DNA from: a virus
IMG/VR virus record: IMGVR_UViG_3300042869_001172
Location: 62,001-126,000 of that record
Strand: one strand, 5' to 3'
Length of the DNA stretch: 64,000 bases
Position numbers and translations under genes: made by a program. A model generated the notes under the pieces. It worked only from the letters and a program-made list of their open reading frames with translations. It was not told where the DNA came from and made no database searches. Below are positions 1-8,363 of the stretch, piece by piece; the stretch's first letter is position 1; each line of letters starts with the position of its first letter.

Positions 1-2
1 CG

Positions 3-314
3 GTTGAATTACAAGGTTTGGTTCAAGTAATGGCTCCAACCTCTAAACTAATTGCCAGTTCTAAACTTGAGAGTCAGGAACCTGGTAATATGAAATTTTC
101 GGTGTATCAAAAAACACTTGATGAATTAGGTGTTGAGGTATTTTTGGGAGATTATCTTGGGTATTATGAAACTGAAGACCGAGTTAGATATTATGTTGTG
201 AGTGATGATGGATATGTTAGGTCAGATAACCGCCATTCGTACGCGGGTTACAAACCTTTTTACAGGACTATCATAGCGACATATGTTAGTGAAAACGAAT
301 TTAGAGGGATATAA
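3..314 (+). CDS. unknown protein, 5'-truncated by window edge
   Basis: The frame is open from the first complete codon of the window, so the true start lies upstream. A TTG at 18 is the first possible start inside the window, but nothing favours it. About 103 codons are visible. The product is rich in Tyr, Asp and Glu, with no signal peptide, membrane segment or recognised motif. Its TAA overlaps the ATG of the next gene, so it belongs to the same run of small genes. I do not recognise the family. Confidence 0.55.
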   Translation, partial: VELQGLVQVMAPTSKLIASSKLESQEPGNMKFSVYQKTLDELGVEVFLGDYLGYYETEDRVRYYVVSDDGYVRSDNRHSYAGYKPFYRTIIATYVSENEFRGI

Positions 315-619
315 TGAAATACATAATAACAGAAAGTAGGTTAAATTCAATTATTGAAAATTGGTTAAATGAAAACTATGGTGACTTAGAAAAATTTAAT
401 CGTACTGAATTTAGAGAAATTTATTTATCCAAAAATGGGAGGTTTAAATTTATGTATAATATAAAGGCAAAACGATTATATATTCTTAGTGAGGTATGGA
501 ATTTTATTACAGATATGTTTGGATTAGATTATGATGAGACGGAAAAAATTCTATTAAATTGGTGTAGTAATAAATTTGGGTTTAGGATAAAAAACCTTGC
601 TAAGGTAGATGAAATATGA
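314..619 (+). CDS. small unknown protein with N-terminal ITES motif
   Basis: A protein of 101 aa, mostly acidic and aromatic, with no recognised fold. It begins MKYIITESRL, nearly the same start as the next two genes (MKVLITESKL, MKVLVKESQL), while the rest of the three proteins differs. The motif contains I-T-E followed by S, which fits the (L/I)-x-E cleavage rule of the T4 prohead protease gp21. An injected internal head protein is therefore one possibility (inference). ATG overlaps the preceding stop (TAATG), and its own TGA overlaps the next ATG, indicating translational coupling. Confidence 0.7.
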   Translation: MKYIITESRLNSIIENWLNENYGDLEKFNRTEFREIYLSKNGRFKFMYNIKAKRLYILSEVWNFITDMFGLDYDETEKILLNWCSNKFGFRIKNLAKVDEI

Positions 620-1011
620 AAGTATTAATAACAGAAAGTAAATTATTTAACGCCATCTATCAGTATATTGATAGTTATTTAAACTCAAACGAAATTAATT
701 GGGTTTATGGTAGAGATGGGGATGAAGATAATGACGAGTATCCTGATAATGAAGACTCTTTAGTCTTTTATAAAGGAGGTACTTGGACGGGAGAAGATTA
801 TAGTGATATAGTTTTTAATTACTTTATGGTAGATTATTATGAAGATACCCCCGGAAGCTACAAAGACGAAGCTCCAATTTTAGAAGTTATGGGTGAATAT
901 GGAGAACATTTAGACAGTATGTTTAATAAACATTGGGAAGAACCTATGAAAAAATGGTTTGAAGATAATTTTAATTTACCGGTTAATACGGTGTCAACAT
1001 ATTACGAATAA
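616..1011 (+). CDS. small acidic unknown protein with N-terminal ITES motif
   Basis: A protein of 131 aa, very acidic (several Asp/Glu clusters around residues 35-50 and 80-95) and Tyr/Trp rich. The start MKVLITESKL matches its neighbours, and the remainder does not. No catalytic motif, signal peptide or membrane helix is visible. It starts inside the stop of the previous gene (ATGA) and ends at TAATGA, so it is tightly coupled to both neighbours. Acidity and small size resemble DNA-mimic or internal head proteins, but that is only an analogy. Confidence 0.7.
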   Translation: MKVLITESKLFNAIYQYIDSYLNSNEINWVYGRDGDEDNDEYPDNEDSLVFYKGGTWTGEDYSDIVFNYFMVDYYEDTPGSYKDEAPILEVMGEYGEHLDSMFNKHWEEPMKKWFEDNFNLPVNTVSTYYE

Positions 1012-1454
1012 TGAAAGTATTAGTAAAAGAATCACAGTTAAGAAGGATATATGAAATTGTTATCAATAAAGAAGAAGATGACTTTATTGGTAAACGAGTT
1101 ATGGCGTACTATAATTTACACAAACATACATTTTCAGTTAGATATAATAATAAAATAATTTTACATGCCGATTACGTCAAGTTAGAGAATGTTGAATTTA
1201 GAGTTAGACCGGGAGGAAAAGAAAGAGTTCGTTCTGAAAAACAAAAAAATGTCCATGCGTTTGTTATTGGAGATTTAATTGATTTTTGTGAATACCCGTG
1301 TGAGGATATGCCAATTCCACCATCTGATGTGGTGGCGACTTATAATCCATATAAATATGATTCGTTTGTTTATAAAGGAACTGATGAACCAGTTTATAGT
1401 GCGGGTGAAGTAGAAATGATAAATTTAAAAGACAAAATATATATAACTAAATAA
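1011..1454 (+). CDS. small unknown protein with N-terminal ES-L motif
   Basis: A protein of 147 aa starting MKVLVKESQLRRI, third member of the tandem set with this N-terminal signature. Unlike the previous protein it is mixed-charge, with basic segments around residues 60-80 and a Pro-rich stretch near residue 100. No known domain was recognised. It overlaps the stop of the upstream gene and ends one base before the next ATG, so the small-gene run continues directly into the tail module. Confidence 0.7.
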   Translation: MKVLVKESQLRRIYEIVINKEEDDFIGKRVMAYYNLHKHTFSVRYNNKIILHADYVKLENVEFRVRPGGKERVRSEKQKNVHAFVIGDLIDFCEYPCEDMPIPPSDVVATYNPYKYDSFVYKGTDEPVYSAGEVEMINLKDKIYITK

Positions 1455-1455
1455 T

Positions 1456-2496
1456 ATGCCATTACCAAAAAAAGTTATACCAACATTACCTTTAGTTCCA
1501 CAGAAGACCTTGTCAGCTCGTAGGGAACAACTATTGGAATATATTAATGAGGATGGAACATATCTTCCTAAATCAGTGTTGCATGCAGATTTGGATAGAG
1601 GAATGTTAGATTTTGTTAAAACTGATTTAGAGGTCATTACCGCAGGAAAAACAGTTCCAATGGTTGATATTATAATCACATCACAAAATTGGTCTCAATA
1701 TGTTGAAACTGCTTTATTTGTGGATTTAGATTATAATCCATCCCCGCCCTTCATCACAGTGGTTAGAAGTCCCGAAGTTAAATTTGGAACCAACCCTGCT
1801 TTGAAATATACGATTCCGGATAGAAAACAATTTTATTACGCATCCGTTCCGACTTGGAATGGAAATGTTCAAGGTATGGACATTTACACAATACCTCAAC
1901 CGGTTCCTGTAGATATTAATTACAGTGTAAAAATTATTTGTAATAGAATGAGAGAACTTAATCAATTGAATAAAGTGATTATGCAGAAATTCTCATCAAG
2001 ACAAGCCTATACATTTATCAAAGGTCAATATGTTCCAATTGTTATGAATAATGTTTCAGACGAATCACAAATGAGTTTAGATTCTAGAAAGTATTATGTT
2101 CAATCTTATGACTTCACAATGTTAGGTTATTTGATTGACGAAGAAGAGTTTGAGGTTAAACCGGCAATTGCAAGAGTAACCCAACTTATGGAATTAAGTG
2201 GAACCGAAAATAACAAAAAAAGAGATAAATACCCTAAGAACCCTAACGAATTTTTAGAGAATTATTTGTTTGTTGTTGGGAATGATACCCTAAGTGATAT
2301 GGTATCTTACACCGCAAATCTTTCTTTCGGTACTTGGTCTAATGTTGAGACATACGATGTCTATATTAATGGAGATTATTTTGGTACAGATGTCCAAAAT
2401 ATTCAAATAACAACTAACGATATTTTACGAATAGATGTTGTTAAAACTGATGACAATTTGGAATCCACAATTCAGTTTGAAAACTTATTGGTTTAA
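1456..2496 (+). CDS. probable tail-completion/terminator protein (gp15/gp3-like)
   Basis: A protein of 346 aa directly upstream of the sheath gene. Residues about 85-240 have the mixed alpha/beta character of phage tail-terminator proteins, including a segment reading SRQAYTFIKGQYVPI followed by a DES motif. The C-terminal 90 residues look like a separate beta domain. T4 places neck and sheath-terminator genes (13, 14, 15) shortly before gene 18, so position supports a sheath stabiliser or tail terminator role. T4 gp15 is about 270 aa, so this one would be longer. The assignment rests mainly on context; another neck protein is possible. Two minus-strand reading frames inside it are shadows. 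Confidence 0.45.
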   Translation: MPLPKKVIPTLPLVPQKTLSARREQLLEYINEDGTYLPKSVLHADLDRGMLDFVKTDLEVITAGKTVPMVDIIITSQNWSQYVETALFVDLDYNPSPPFITVVRSPEVKFGTNPALKYTIPDRKQFYYASVPTWNGNVQGMDIYTIPQPVPVDINYSVKIICNRMRELNQLNKVIMQKFSSRQAYTFIKGQYVPIVMNNVSDESQMSLDSRKYYVQSYDFTMLGYLIDEEEFEVKPAIARVTQLMELSGTENNKKRDKYPKNPNEFLENYLFVVGNDTLSDMVSYTANLSFGTWSNVETYDVYINGDYFGTDVQNIQITTNDILRIDVVKTDDNLESTIQFENLLV

Positions 2497-2654
2497 TCCT
2501 CACCATATATATCTTTTTTCTCTTTACAGGTTTCTGTAATTAATTTTTCTAAAAACTTATAAATTTTTAATCCTCGTTTTTCACAGTACTTTTTGAGTAT
2601 CTCGTGGACGGCGGGGTCTATTTTAATGTTCTTGATTTCTTTTGTCTGTTTCAT
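2493..2654 (-). CDS. ribbon-helix-helix (Arc/CopG-like) small DNA-binding protein
   Basis: A 53-aa antisense gene, short enough to be missed by length cut-offs. The order is basic N-terminus, a beta strand (IKNIKIDP), helix A (AVHEILKKYCEKRG) and helix B (IYKFLEKLITETC), which is the ribbon-helix-helix arrangement with the usual strand-D-P-helix junction. Such proteins bind DNA as dimers, often repressing their own promoter. It ends convergently, overlapping the last 4 nt of the upstream gene, and its start faces the sheath promoter region. Two AGGTAGAA direct repeats 11 bp apart abut its start codon and are candidate operators. T4-type phages are otherwise sparse in antisense genes here, which makes it stand out. 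Confidence 0.6.
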   Translation of the reverse strand: MKQTKEIKNIKIDPAVHEILKKYCEKRGLKIYKFLEKLITETCKEKKDIYGED

Positions 2655-2673
2655 AGGTAGAAAAAAGGTAGAA
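2655..2673. promoter_or_regulatory. candidate RHH operator: two AGGTAGAA direct repeats
   Basis: AGGTAGAA occurs at 2655-2662 and again at 2666-2673, exactly 11 bp apart (about one helical turn), immediately upstream of the antisense RHH start codon. Tandem sites on one DNA face are the usual layout for RHH repressors. The function is inferred. Confidence 0.4.
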
Positions 2674-2733
2674 TTTATTCATACTCTTTACTAATAGATA
2701 TTTAAAAGTAAAGTTTTTTGATATTCTATTGAA

Positions 2734-2740
2734 TATTTAT
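2734..2740 (+). promoter_or_regulatory. candidate late promoter TATTTAT for sheath gene
   Basis: TATTTAT followed by CTATAAAATAAA; the motif ends 34 nt before the sheath ATG, in a non-coding gap. One of about a dozen such elements in the window. Confidence 0.5.
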
Positions 2741-2774
2741 CTATAAAATAAATCTACAATAGAATAATTAAATA

Positions 2775-5700
2775 ATGGCAACAGCACAAGCAAATCAAAA
2801 AGTTTTCGTTTCACCGGGAGTATACACTTCAGAAACTGACTTATCATTCGTAGCACAAAGTGTAGGTGTTACTACCTTAGGTTTAGTTGGTGAGACTTTA
2901 AAAGGTCCCGCATTTGAACCGGTATTTATAACAAACTATGACGAATTCCAAGCCTTTTTCGGAGGAACAGAACCAACCAAATTTGTTAACACACAAATCC
3001 CTAAATATGAAGCGGCATATATTGCTAAATCTTACTTGCAACAATCAAACCAATTGTTTGTTACAAGAATCTTAGGTTTATCAGGATATGATGCAGGACC
3101 ATCTTGGAGTATTAGAGTTACTGCAAATGTTGACCCTACTACAATAAATCAAAGTCCAACAGGTGCAACATCTTGGTCTGTATCTTTTACAGGTTCAACC
3201 AGTGCTGAAACTGTTAATTTTATTAGTGGTTCATTTCCAACTGTGGTTCAGGCTAACTTTAATACACAATACAGACTTTCAGATGGAAGTACATCAACAT
3301 ATAATAACGACATTACAAATACTATAATAACATTAGTTGGTAATCCTACATTGTCTGCAACAACGGCAATCGCTTACGGTTCAATCCCTGAAAGTGATTA
3401 TTATGTTTTAATAGGTCAATATGGTACTGTTGTGAATTCATATGGTGTTGACTCTCTTAATTTAACAAATAATGATTTATCTGCCGGTCAAAATGATTCA
3501 TGGTACTATGCGAATTTTAATAATTATGCGGGTAACTCTTATTCAGGTTATTCATTTAACTATGCGTTTGATTCCATCACTACCGGATTAACCGATAGTT
3601 TTTCGGGAACTATATCGGGAGATTATTACAGTTTTACCGGAACGGCTTATACTGAATACAATGACATGGTTGTTGCAACTCTTCGTTCAAGAGGTATTTC
3701 ATTATATACTAATAGTTCAACTAGTGATAATCATGGACCAATTTATGAGGTAAGTGGTTTAACTAATGTTACATTATTATCTACTGACCAATACGCAGAT
3801 ATTGATAAAAACCCTTATGCCTCATTTGGTTTATCAGGTGTCACTAAAGATGGGGATAATTTTACATTTGAAACTAACTTATCTGCTGCTTCTTCAAAAT
3901 TTATTACTAAAGTATTAGGTGTTGATAATTTTGGAAAATCAAGAAATGAGGTTCCTTTATTTGTTGAAGAGATTTACCCTGGTTCATTGGCATACGCTTA
4001 TAATCAAGGATATATAAAAGGTATTAATCCTGAATTAGTTGCATTACCGGATGCTAAAAGTGAAAATCCGTCATCAATAGCGTATAATGTAGGTCAATAT
4101 CAATCACCAAGTACACCTTATTTGGTGTCAGAATTAAGAGGTAATAAAGTTTACAAATTATTTAAATTTGTTTCAATCTCAGATGGAGATGCTGCAAATA
4201 CTGAAGTTAAAGTTTCAATTGCTAACCTATCATTTAATAATATGACATTTGATGTGTTAGTTAGAAATTTCTTTGACACTGATTCAAACCCAGTTGTTAT
4301 TGAAAAATTTACTAACTGTAATATGGACCCTAATTCTAACAACTTTGTTGCTAAGAAACTTGGTTCCACTAACGGAGAATACGCGTTACTTTCAAAATAC
4401 GTAATGATTGAAATGGCGGATGAGGCCCCAATTGATGCAATTCCTTGTGGGTTTGAAGGATATACTCAAAGAGAATACGATTCAGTTTTAAATCCATCAC
4501 CGACCCCTAAATTTAAAACAAAATATTTTTTCCCTGGTGAAACCATTGCTAATCCACCATTCGGTACACCAACCGGTGGTCCAAACACAGTAGAATCTCC
4601 GGGTGATATTGTTAGAAGAACTTATTTAGGTTTCTCAACTCAATATGGTATTGACGAATCATTTTTATCTTACAAAGGTAAACAAACCCCAGAATCTTGG
4701 GTTATTGCCCCACAACCAATTGAAGGGGCGTCTTGGAATTATGTAAGTAAAGGTTTCCACATGGATTCCGGTGCAACCGTAGTCACAATTTCAAATAGTT
4801 CATTAACTAGTGGTCAAACTGCATTTGAATGTGGTACTGCAGAATTTAGAACAGACCCTGAAACTCAAGAAAATCCATACTATTTCATCTACTCAAGAAA
4901 ATATACTGTATGTTTTGCTGGTGGATTCGACGGTTGGGACATCTATAGAGAATTTAGAACAAATCAAGATAGATTCCAATTAGGTCAATCAGGATTTTTA
5001 GCGGGAGCATCATCTTCAACTCGATACCCTAACGCAACCGGAAGTGGTTTATTTAAAAGAATTACTGTTGCTGATAACACTCAAGATTTTGCTAATACCG
5101 ACTATTATGCTTACTTACTGGGTATTCTAACATTTAGAAACCCTGAAGCTACAAACATTAATGTATTTGCAACATCAAGTATTGACTACATCAATAACTC
5201 TAACTTAGTTGAAGAAACTATTGACATGATTCAATACCAAAGAGCGGATTCAGTTTATATTGCAACAACTCCGGATTACAATATGTATACTCCGGACTCA
5301 ACTAATCCACAGGATATTATTTATCCTCAAGAATCAGTAGATAATTTAGATAATACCGGAATTGACTCTAACTATACCGCAACTTATTATCCTTGGGTTT
5401 TAACAAGAGATACTGTAAATAATACACAAATTTATTTACCGGCAACAGGTGAGGTTTGTAGAAACTTAGCGTTAACTGATAACATCGCTTTCCCATGGTT
5501 CGCATCTGCGGGTTATACTAGAGGTCTTGTAAACTCAGTTAAGGCGAGAGTTAAATTAACTCAAGAAGATAGAGATACATTGTACCAAGGTAGAATTAAC
5601 CCTATCGCAACTTTCTCTGATGTTGGTACAGTAATTTGGGGTAATAAAACATTACAAATTGCCGATACGGCACTTAATAGATTGAATGTAAGAAGATTAT

Positions 5701-5987
5701 TACTTCAAGCTCGTAAGTTGATTTCAGCGGTGGCTGTAAGATTATTGTTTGAACAAAACGACCAAATTGTTAGACAACAATTCTTAGATAGTGTTAACCC
5801 AATCTTAGACTCAATTAGAAGAGATAGAGGTTTATACGATTTCCGTGTAACTGTTTCATCTTCACCTGAGGATTTAGATAGAAATACTTTAACAGGTAAA
5901 ATTTACTTAAAACCGACGAAAGCATTAGAGTTCATCGATATTGAATTCTTCATTACTCCAACAGGAGCTTCGTTCGAGAATATTTAA
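2775..5987 (+). CDS. gp18: contractile tail sheath protein (gp18-like)
   Basis: A protein of 1070 aa. The N-terminus (VFVSPGVYTSETD near residue 10, then a TTLGLVGET segment) and the last 170 residues are typical of T4-family sheath proteins. That C-terminal part includes RRLLLQARKLISAVAVRLLF, a D-R...L-G-KIYLKP stretch and a final EFIDIEFFIT strand. It polymerises around the tail tube and contracts to drive the tube through the envelope. T4 gp18 is about 660 aa; the extra length lies in the middle (roughly residues 110-400), rich in Ser, Thr, Gly and Asn, and is probably surface-exposed decoration domains. A candidate late promoter precedes it and a strong terminator follows it, so it can be expressed as a single-gene unit. 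Confidence 0.93.
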   Translation: MATAQANQKVFVSPGVYTSETDLSFVAQSVGVTTLGLVGETLKGPAFEPVFITNYDEFQAFFGGTEPTKFVNTQIPKYEAAYIAKSYLQQSNQLFVTRILGLSGYDAGPSWSIRVTANVDPTTINQSPTGATSWSVSFTGSTSAETVNFISGSFPTVVQANFNTQYRLSDGSTSTYNNDITNTIITLVGNPTLSATTAIAYGSIPESDYYVLIGQYGTVVNSYGVDSLNLTNNDLSAGQNDSWYYANFNNYAGNSYSGYSFNYAFDSITTGLTDSFSGTISGDYYSFTGTAYTEYNDMVVATLRSRGISLYTNSSTSDNHGPIYEVSGLTNVTLLSTDQYADIDKNPYASFGLSGVTKDGDNFTFETNLSAASSKFITKVLGVDNFGKSRNEVPLFVEEIYPGSLAYAYNQGYIKGINPELVALPDAKSENPSSIAYNVGQYQSPSTPYLVSELRGNKVYKLFKFVSISDGDAANTEVKVSIANLSFNNMTFDVLVRNFFDTDSNPVVIEKFTNCNMDPNSNNFVAKKLGSTNGEYALLSKYVMIEMADEAPIDAIPCGFEGYTQREYDSVLNPSPTPKFKTKYFFPGETIANPPFGTPTGGPNTVESPGDIVRRTYLGFSTQYGIDESFLSYKGKQTPESWVIAPQPIEGASWNYVSKGFHMDSGATVVTISNSSLTSGQTAFECGTAEFRTDPETQENPYYFIYSRKYTVCFAGGFDGWDIYREFRTNQDRFQLGQSGFLAGASSSTRYPNATGSGLFKRITVADNTQDFANTDYYAYLLGILTFRNPEATNINVFATSSIDYINNSNLVEETIDMIQYQRADSVYIATTPDYNMYTPDSTNPQDIIYPQESVDNLDNTGIDSNYTATYYPWVLTRDTVNNTQIYLPATGEVCRNLALTDNIAFPWFASAGYTRGLVNSVKARVKLTQEDRDTLYQGRINPIATFSDVGTVIWGNKTLQIADTALNRLNVRRLLLQARKLISAVAVRLLFEQNDQIVRQQFLDSVNPILDSIRRDRGLYDFRVTVSSSPEDLDRNTLTGKIYLKPTKALEFIDIEFFITPTGASFENI

Positions 5988-5997
5988 TAAAAACCAT

Positions 5998-6022
5998 AAG
6001 TGGGGATTCGTCCCCACTTTTT
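5998..6022 (+). terminator. rho-independent terminator after sheath gene
   Basis: Arms AAGTGGGGA and TCCCCACTT close a TTCG tetraloop and run into a T tract, 11 nt after the sheath stop codon. The stem is 9 bp and GC-rich for this genome. Confidence 0.85.
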
Positions 6023-6030
6023 AGCCAATT

Positions 6031-6861
6031 ATGAAAAAAAATACATTAAAAGAAGGAATTAGTGAACAGGGTACTCCTGATATGAAATATTACGCATTCG
6101 ATTGGGACGATAATATTGTTCATATGCCAACCAAGATTATGGTTAAAACTGAGGACGGTGACGAAATTGGGATGAGTACTGATGATTTTGCTGAATACAG
6201 ACATCAATTAGGTAAAGAACCTTTTGAATATAATGGTGAGACTGTTGTAGGATATGGAAACGAACCTTTTAAAAATTTTCAAACACCCGGAGATAAAAAC
6301 TTTTTAATTGATGCAATGAGAGCCAAGATTGGACCGGCATTTGACGACTTTAGAGAGGCTATTAACGAAGGTTCTATCTTTTCTATCATAACCGCTCGTG
6401 GACACAATCCTAATACGTTAAAACAAGCCGTATACAATTATATCATAGAAGGATTCAACGGGATAGACAAAGAAGAGTTGATTAAGAATCTTAAAAAATA
6501 TAGAAGTATTTCCGGTGATGATGAAATGGGTGATGACGAATTAATCAAAGCTTACTTGGATATGTGTAAATTCCATCCTGTATCTTACAATGATGAGGAG
6601 GGTGCGGCAAATCCTGAAGAAGCTAAAGTTCGTGCTATGGATAAATTTGTGGATTACATTAAAGAAATGTCGTCTAATTTAGACAAAAAAGCGTTCCTAA
6701 AAAAAGATGTGAGTAATAATTTTGTTCCAACAAAACCAACAATTGGTTTTTCTGACGACGATATACGAAATGTAGAAGTTATGAAAAAACACTTCAAAGA
6801 TAAGCCTGGCAATATTGTTAAAACTTATTCAACAGCAGGAGGAATAAAAAAAGAATATTAA
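6031..6861 (+). CDS. HAD-superfamily phosphatase-like protein
   Basis: A protein of 276 aa with HAD hydrolase motifs in order. Motif I is DWDDN at residues 24-28 (nucleophile Asp24, acid/base Asp26), motif II is the Thr of ITARG (Thr121), a candidate motif III Lys lies near 199-205, and motif IV is GFSDDD (Asp242-244). These residues suggest a Mg-dependent phosphohydrolase; the substrate cannot be read from sequence, and a nucleotide or polynucleotide 3' phosphatase role is only possible. It sits between sheath and tube, an odd place for an enzyme, 8 nt behind the sheath terminator. The first 17 residues are weak, and an internal Met18 (MKYYAFDW) could be an alternative start. Confidence 0.7.
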   Translation: MKKNTLKEGISEQGTPDMKYYAFDWDDNIVHMPTKIMVKTEDGDEIGMSTDDFAEYRHQLGKEPFEYNGETVVGYGNEPFKNFQTPGDKNFLIDAMRAKIGPAFDDFREAINEGSIFSIITARGHNPNTLKQAVYNYIIEGFNGIDKEELIKNLKKYRSISGDDEMGDDELIKAYLDMCKFHPVSYNDEEGAANPEEAKVRAMDKFVDYIKEMSSNLDKKAFLKKDVSNNFVPTKPTIGFSDDDIRNVEVMKKHFKDKPGNIVKTYSTAGGIKKEY

Positions 6862-6933
6862 CTAGTTATAAAGAACTAGTATTAAATAATTAATTAAAAA
6901 CTAGTTAAATTAACTAGAATTAAATAAACTAGT
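6861..6933. repeat. cluster of five ACTAG(T) palindromes
   Basis: ACTAGT at 6861, 6875, 6900 and 6928, plus ACTAG at 6913, in 73 nt of non-coding DNA after the HAD gene. Two hairpins are possible: ACTAGT pairing with the copy 14 nt on, and CTAGTTAA with TTAACTAG around a single A. There is no T-run, so it is not a classical terminator. Function unknown. Confidence 0.5.
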
Positions 6934-6995
6934 CTGGATTATAATGATAATAAATTAAATTCAGAAAGTCAATAAAAATATTTTCCAAAAGGATA

Positions 6996-7002
6996 TATTT
7001 AT
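6996..7002 (+). promoter_or_regulatory. candidate late promoter TATTTAT for tube gene
   Basis: TATTTAT followed by GATAATAAAC; ends 34 nt before the tube ATG, the same spacing as at the sheath gene. Confidence 0.5.
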
Positions 7003-7036
7003 GATAATAAACAAAGAAAAACTAATTTAAAATAAT

Positions 7037-7525
7037 ATGGCTGATTTATTGATGAAAATGCCGATTCCTTACGAACCGAAAAGACAGAATCGATTCATAC
7101 TAAGGTTTCCATCAAGCTTAGGGATTAACGAATGGTTTGTAGAAAGTGCTGCAAGACCTAAAATTAAAATTCAACCTACAGAAATTCAATTTCTAAATAC
7201 CTCAACGTATGTTGCGGGTAGATTTAATTGGGATGAGATACCTGTTAAATTTAGAGACCCAATTGGTCCATCTGCATCACAAGCTCTTATGGAGTGGGTT
7301 CGTTTACATGCTGAATCTGTTACAGGTCGTATGGGATATGCTGCGGGTTATAAGAAAGATATTGACCTTGAGATGTTAGACCCAACAGGAGTTGTTGTTG
7401 AGAAATGGATTTTGTATGGTACATTCTTAACTAGTGTTGACTTTGGTTCATTGGCGTATAGTACTGACGCTCTTGCAGATATTAGTGTATCGTTAAGAAT
7501 GGATAGATGTGTATTAGTTTATTGA
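7037..7525 (+). CDS. gp19: tail tube protein (gp19-like)
   Basis: A protein of 162 aa, essentially the length of T4 gp19 (163 aa). It opens with the family pattern of a short N-terminal segment, then RQNRFILRFP, continues with a Trp-rich beta region (FNWDEIPVKFRDP) and ends LRMDRCVLVY. It forms the hexameric rings of the inner tube through which DNA passes. Candidate promoter upstream and terminator downstream make it a stand-alone unit, consistent with the very high copy number needed. Sheath and tube are separated by the HAD gene, whereas in T4 genes 18 and 19 are adjacent. Confidence 0.92.
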   Translation: MADLLMKMPIPYEPKRQNRFILRFPSSLGINEWFVESAARPKIKIQPTEIQFLNTSTYVAGRFNWDEIPVKFRDPIGPSASQALMEWVRLHAESVTGRMGYAAGYKKDIDLEMLDPTGVVVEKWILYGTFLTSVDFGSLAYSTDALADISVSLRMDRCVLVY

Positions 7526-7570
7526 TTTTTTAATACTAATAAAAACATATGTGTTGATAAAAAATCAATA
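7520..7570. repeat. 12-bp inverted repeat spanning the tube stop codon
   Basis: TATTGATTTTTT (7520-7531) is perfectly complementary to AAAAAATCAATA (7559-7570) with a 27-nt loop; the first arm contains the TGA stop. It precedes the stronger terminator hairpin and may protect or shape the mRNA 3' end. Confidence 0.5.
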
Positions 7571-7582
7571 CTAATTATATTT

Positions 7583-7617
7583 AACCGTAAAGACATAAAC
7601 TTTACGGTTATTTTTTT
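7583..7617 (+). terminator. rho-independent terminator after tube gene
   Basis: Arms AACCGTAAAG and CTTTACGGTT around ACATAAA, then A and seven T. The T tract ends two bases before the next ATG, so the downstream gene has no room for a Shine-Dalgarno site. It is probably expressed by read-through or by a promoter overlapping the hairpin. Confidence 0.88.
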
Positions 7618-7619
7618 AT

Positions 7620-8363
7620 ATGGAAAATCAGGCAATCGAATACGGACAACAAAACTTTACGTTACCACATGATGTAGTACCACTACCATCGGGAGGAGTG
7701 TTTTACAAAAATAAAAAGAAATCTATCAAGGTAGGTTATCTAACGGCAAATGATGAAAACATTTTAATGGCTGGTGGTAATGATATGACCACAACACTAT
7801 TAAGAAGTAAAATCTATGAACCGGACCTTAAGGTTGAGGATATGTTAGAGGGAGACGTTGAGGCAGTTCTAATATTTTTGAGAAATACAGGATTTGGTCC
7901 TGAAATTAATTTAAATTTAGTTGACCCATCAACACGAAAACCATTTCAAGCGACAGTAACACTTGATACATTATCAGTTATTAATGGACAGACACCTAAT
8001 GAAGATGGTACCTTTATAACTAATTTACCAAAATCACAGGCGACTATTAAATTAAAACCTTTGAGTTATGGTGAAATTTTAGAGATAAGTAAATTAGAAG
8101 ATTCTTACCCTGTTGGTAGAGTAGTTCCAAAAATTACTTGGAGACTTCAAAAAGAAATTGTAGAGGTGAACGGAAGTACCGATAAATCAGAGATTGCCAA
8201 GTTTGTTGAACAAATGCCAATCATGGATTCAAAATTCATAAGAAAATTTATGAATGAAAATGAACCAAGATTAGATTTAAGTAGAGTTTTAATCACCCCA
8301 TCAGGAGAAAAGATGACAGTTAATGTCGGATTTGGGGTAGAGTTTTTTCGTCCTTTCTTCTGA
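7620..8363 (+). CDS. tail assembly chaperone / baseplate hub assembly protein (gp26-like), short form
   Basis: A protein of 247 aa. Near residue 20 it has LPSGGVFYKNKKKSIKVGYL followed by T-x-x-DE, typical of T4-type tail chaperone or gp26-like proteins. The rest is a mixed alpha/beta domain with a helical end (SKFIRKFMNEN). Position between tube and tape measure is the canonical place for a tail assembly chaperone, a class often made in two lengths by ribosomal frameshifting. A 46-codon continuation lies in the +1 frame right after its stop (listed separately). The start abuts the upstream terminator; I kept the first ATG because the N-terminal motif needs it. Confidence 0.65.
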   Translation: MENQAIEYGQQNFTLPHDVVPLPSGGVFYKNKKKSIKVGYLTANDENILMAGGNDMTTTLLRSKIYEPDLKVEDMLEGDVEAVLIFLRNTGFGPEINLNLVDPSTRKPFQATVTLDTLSVINGQTPNEDGTFITNLPKSQATIKLKPLSYGEILEISKLEDSYPVGRVVPKITWRLQKEIVEVNGSTDKSEIAKFVEQMPIMDSKFIRKFMNENEPRLDLSRVLITPSGEKMTVNVGFGVEFFRPFF

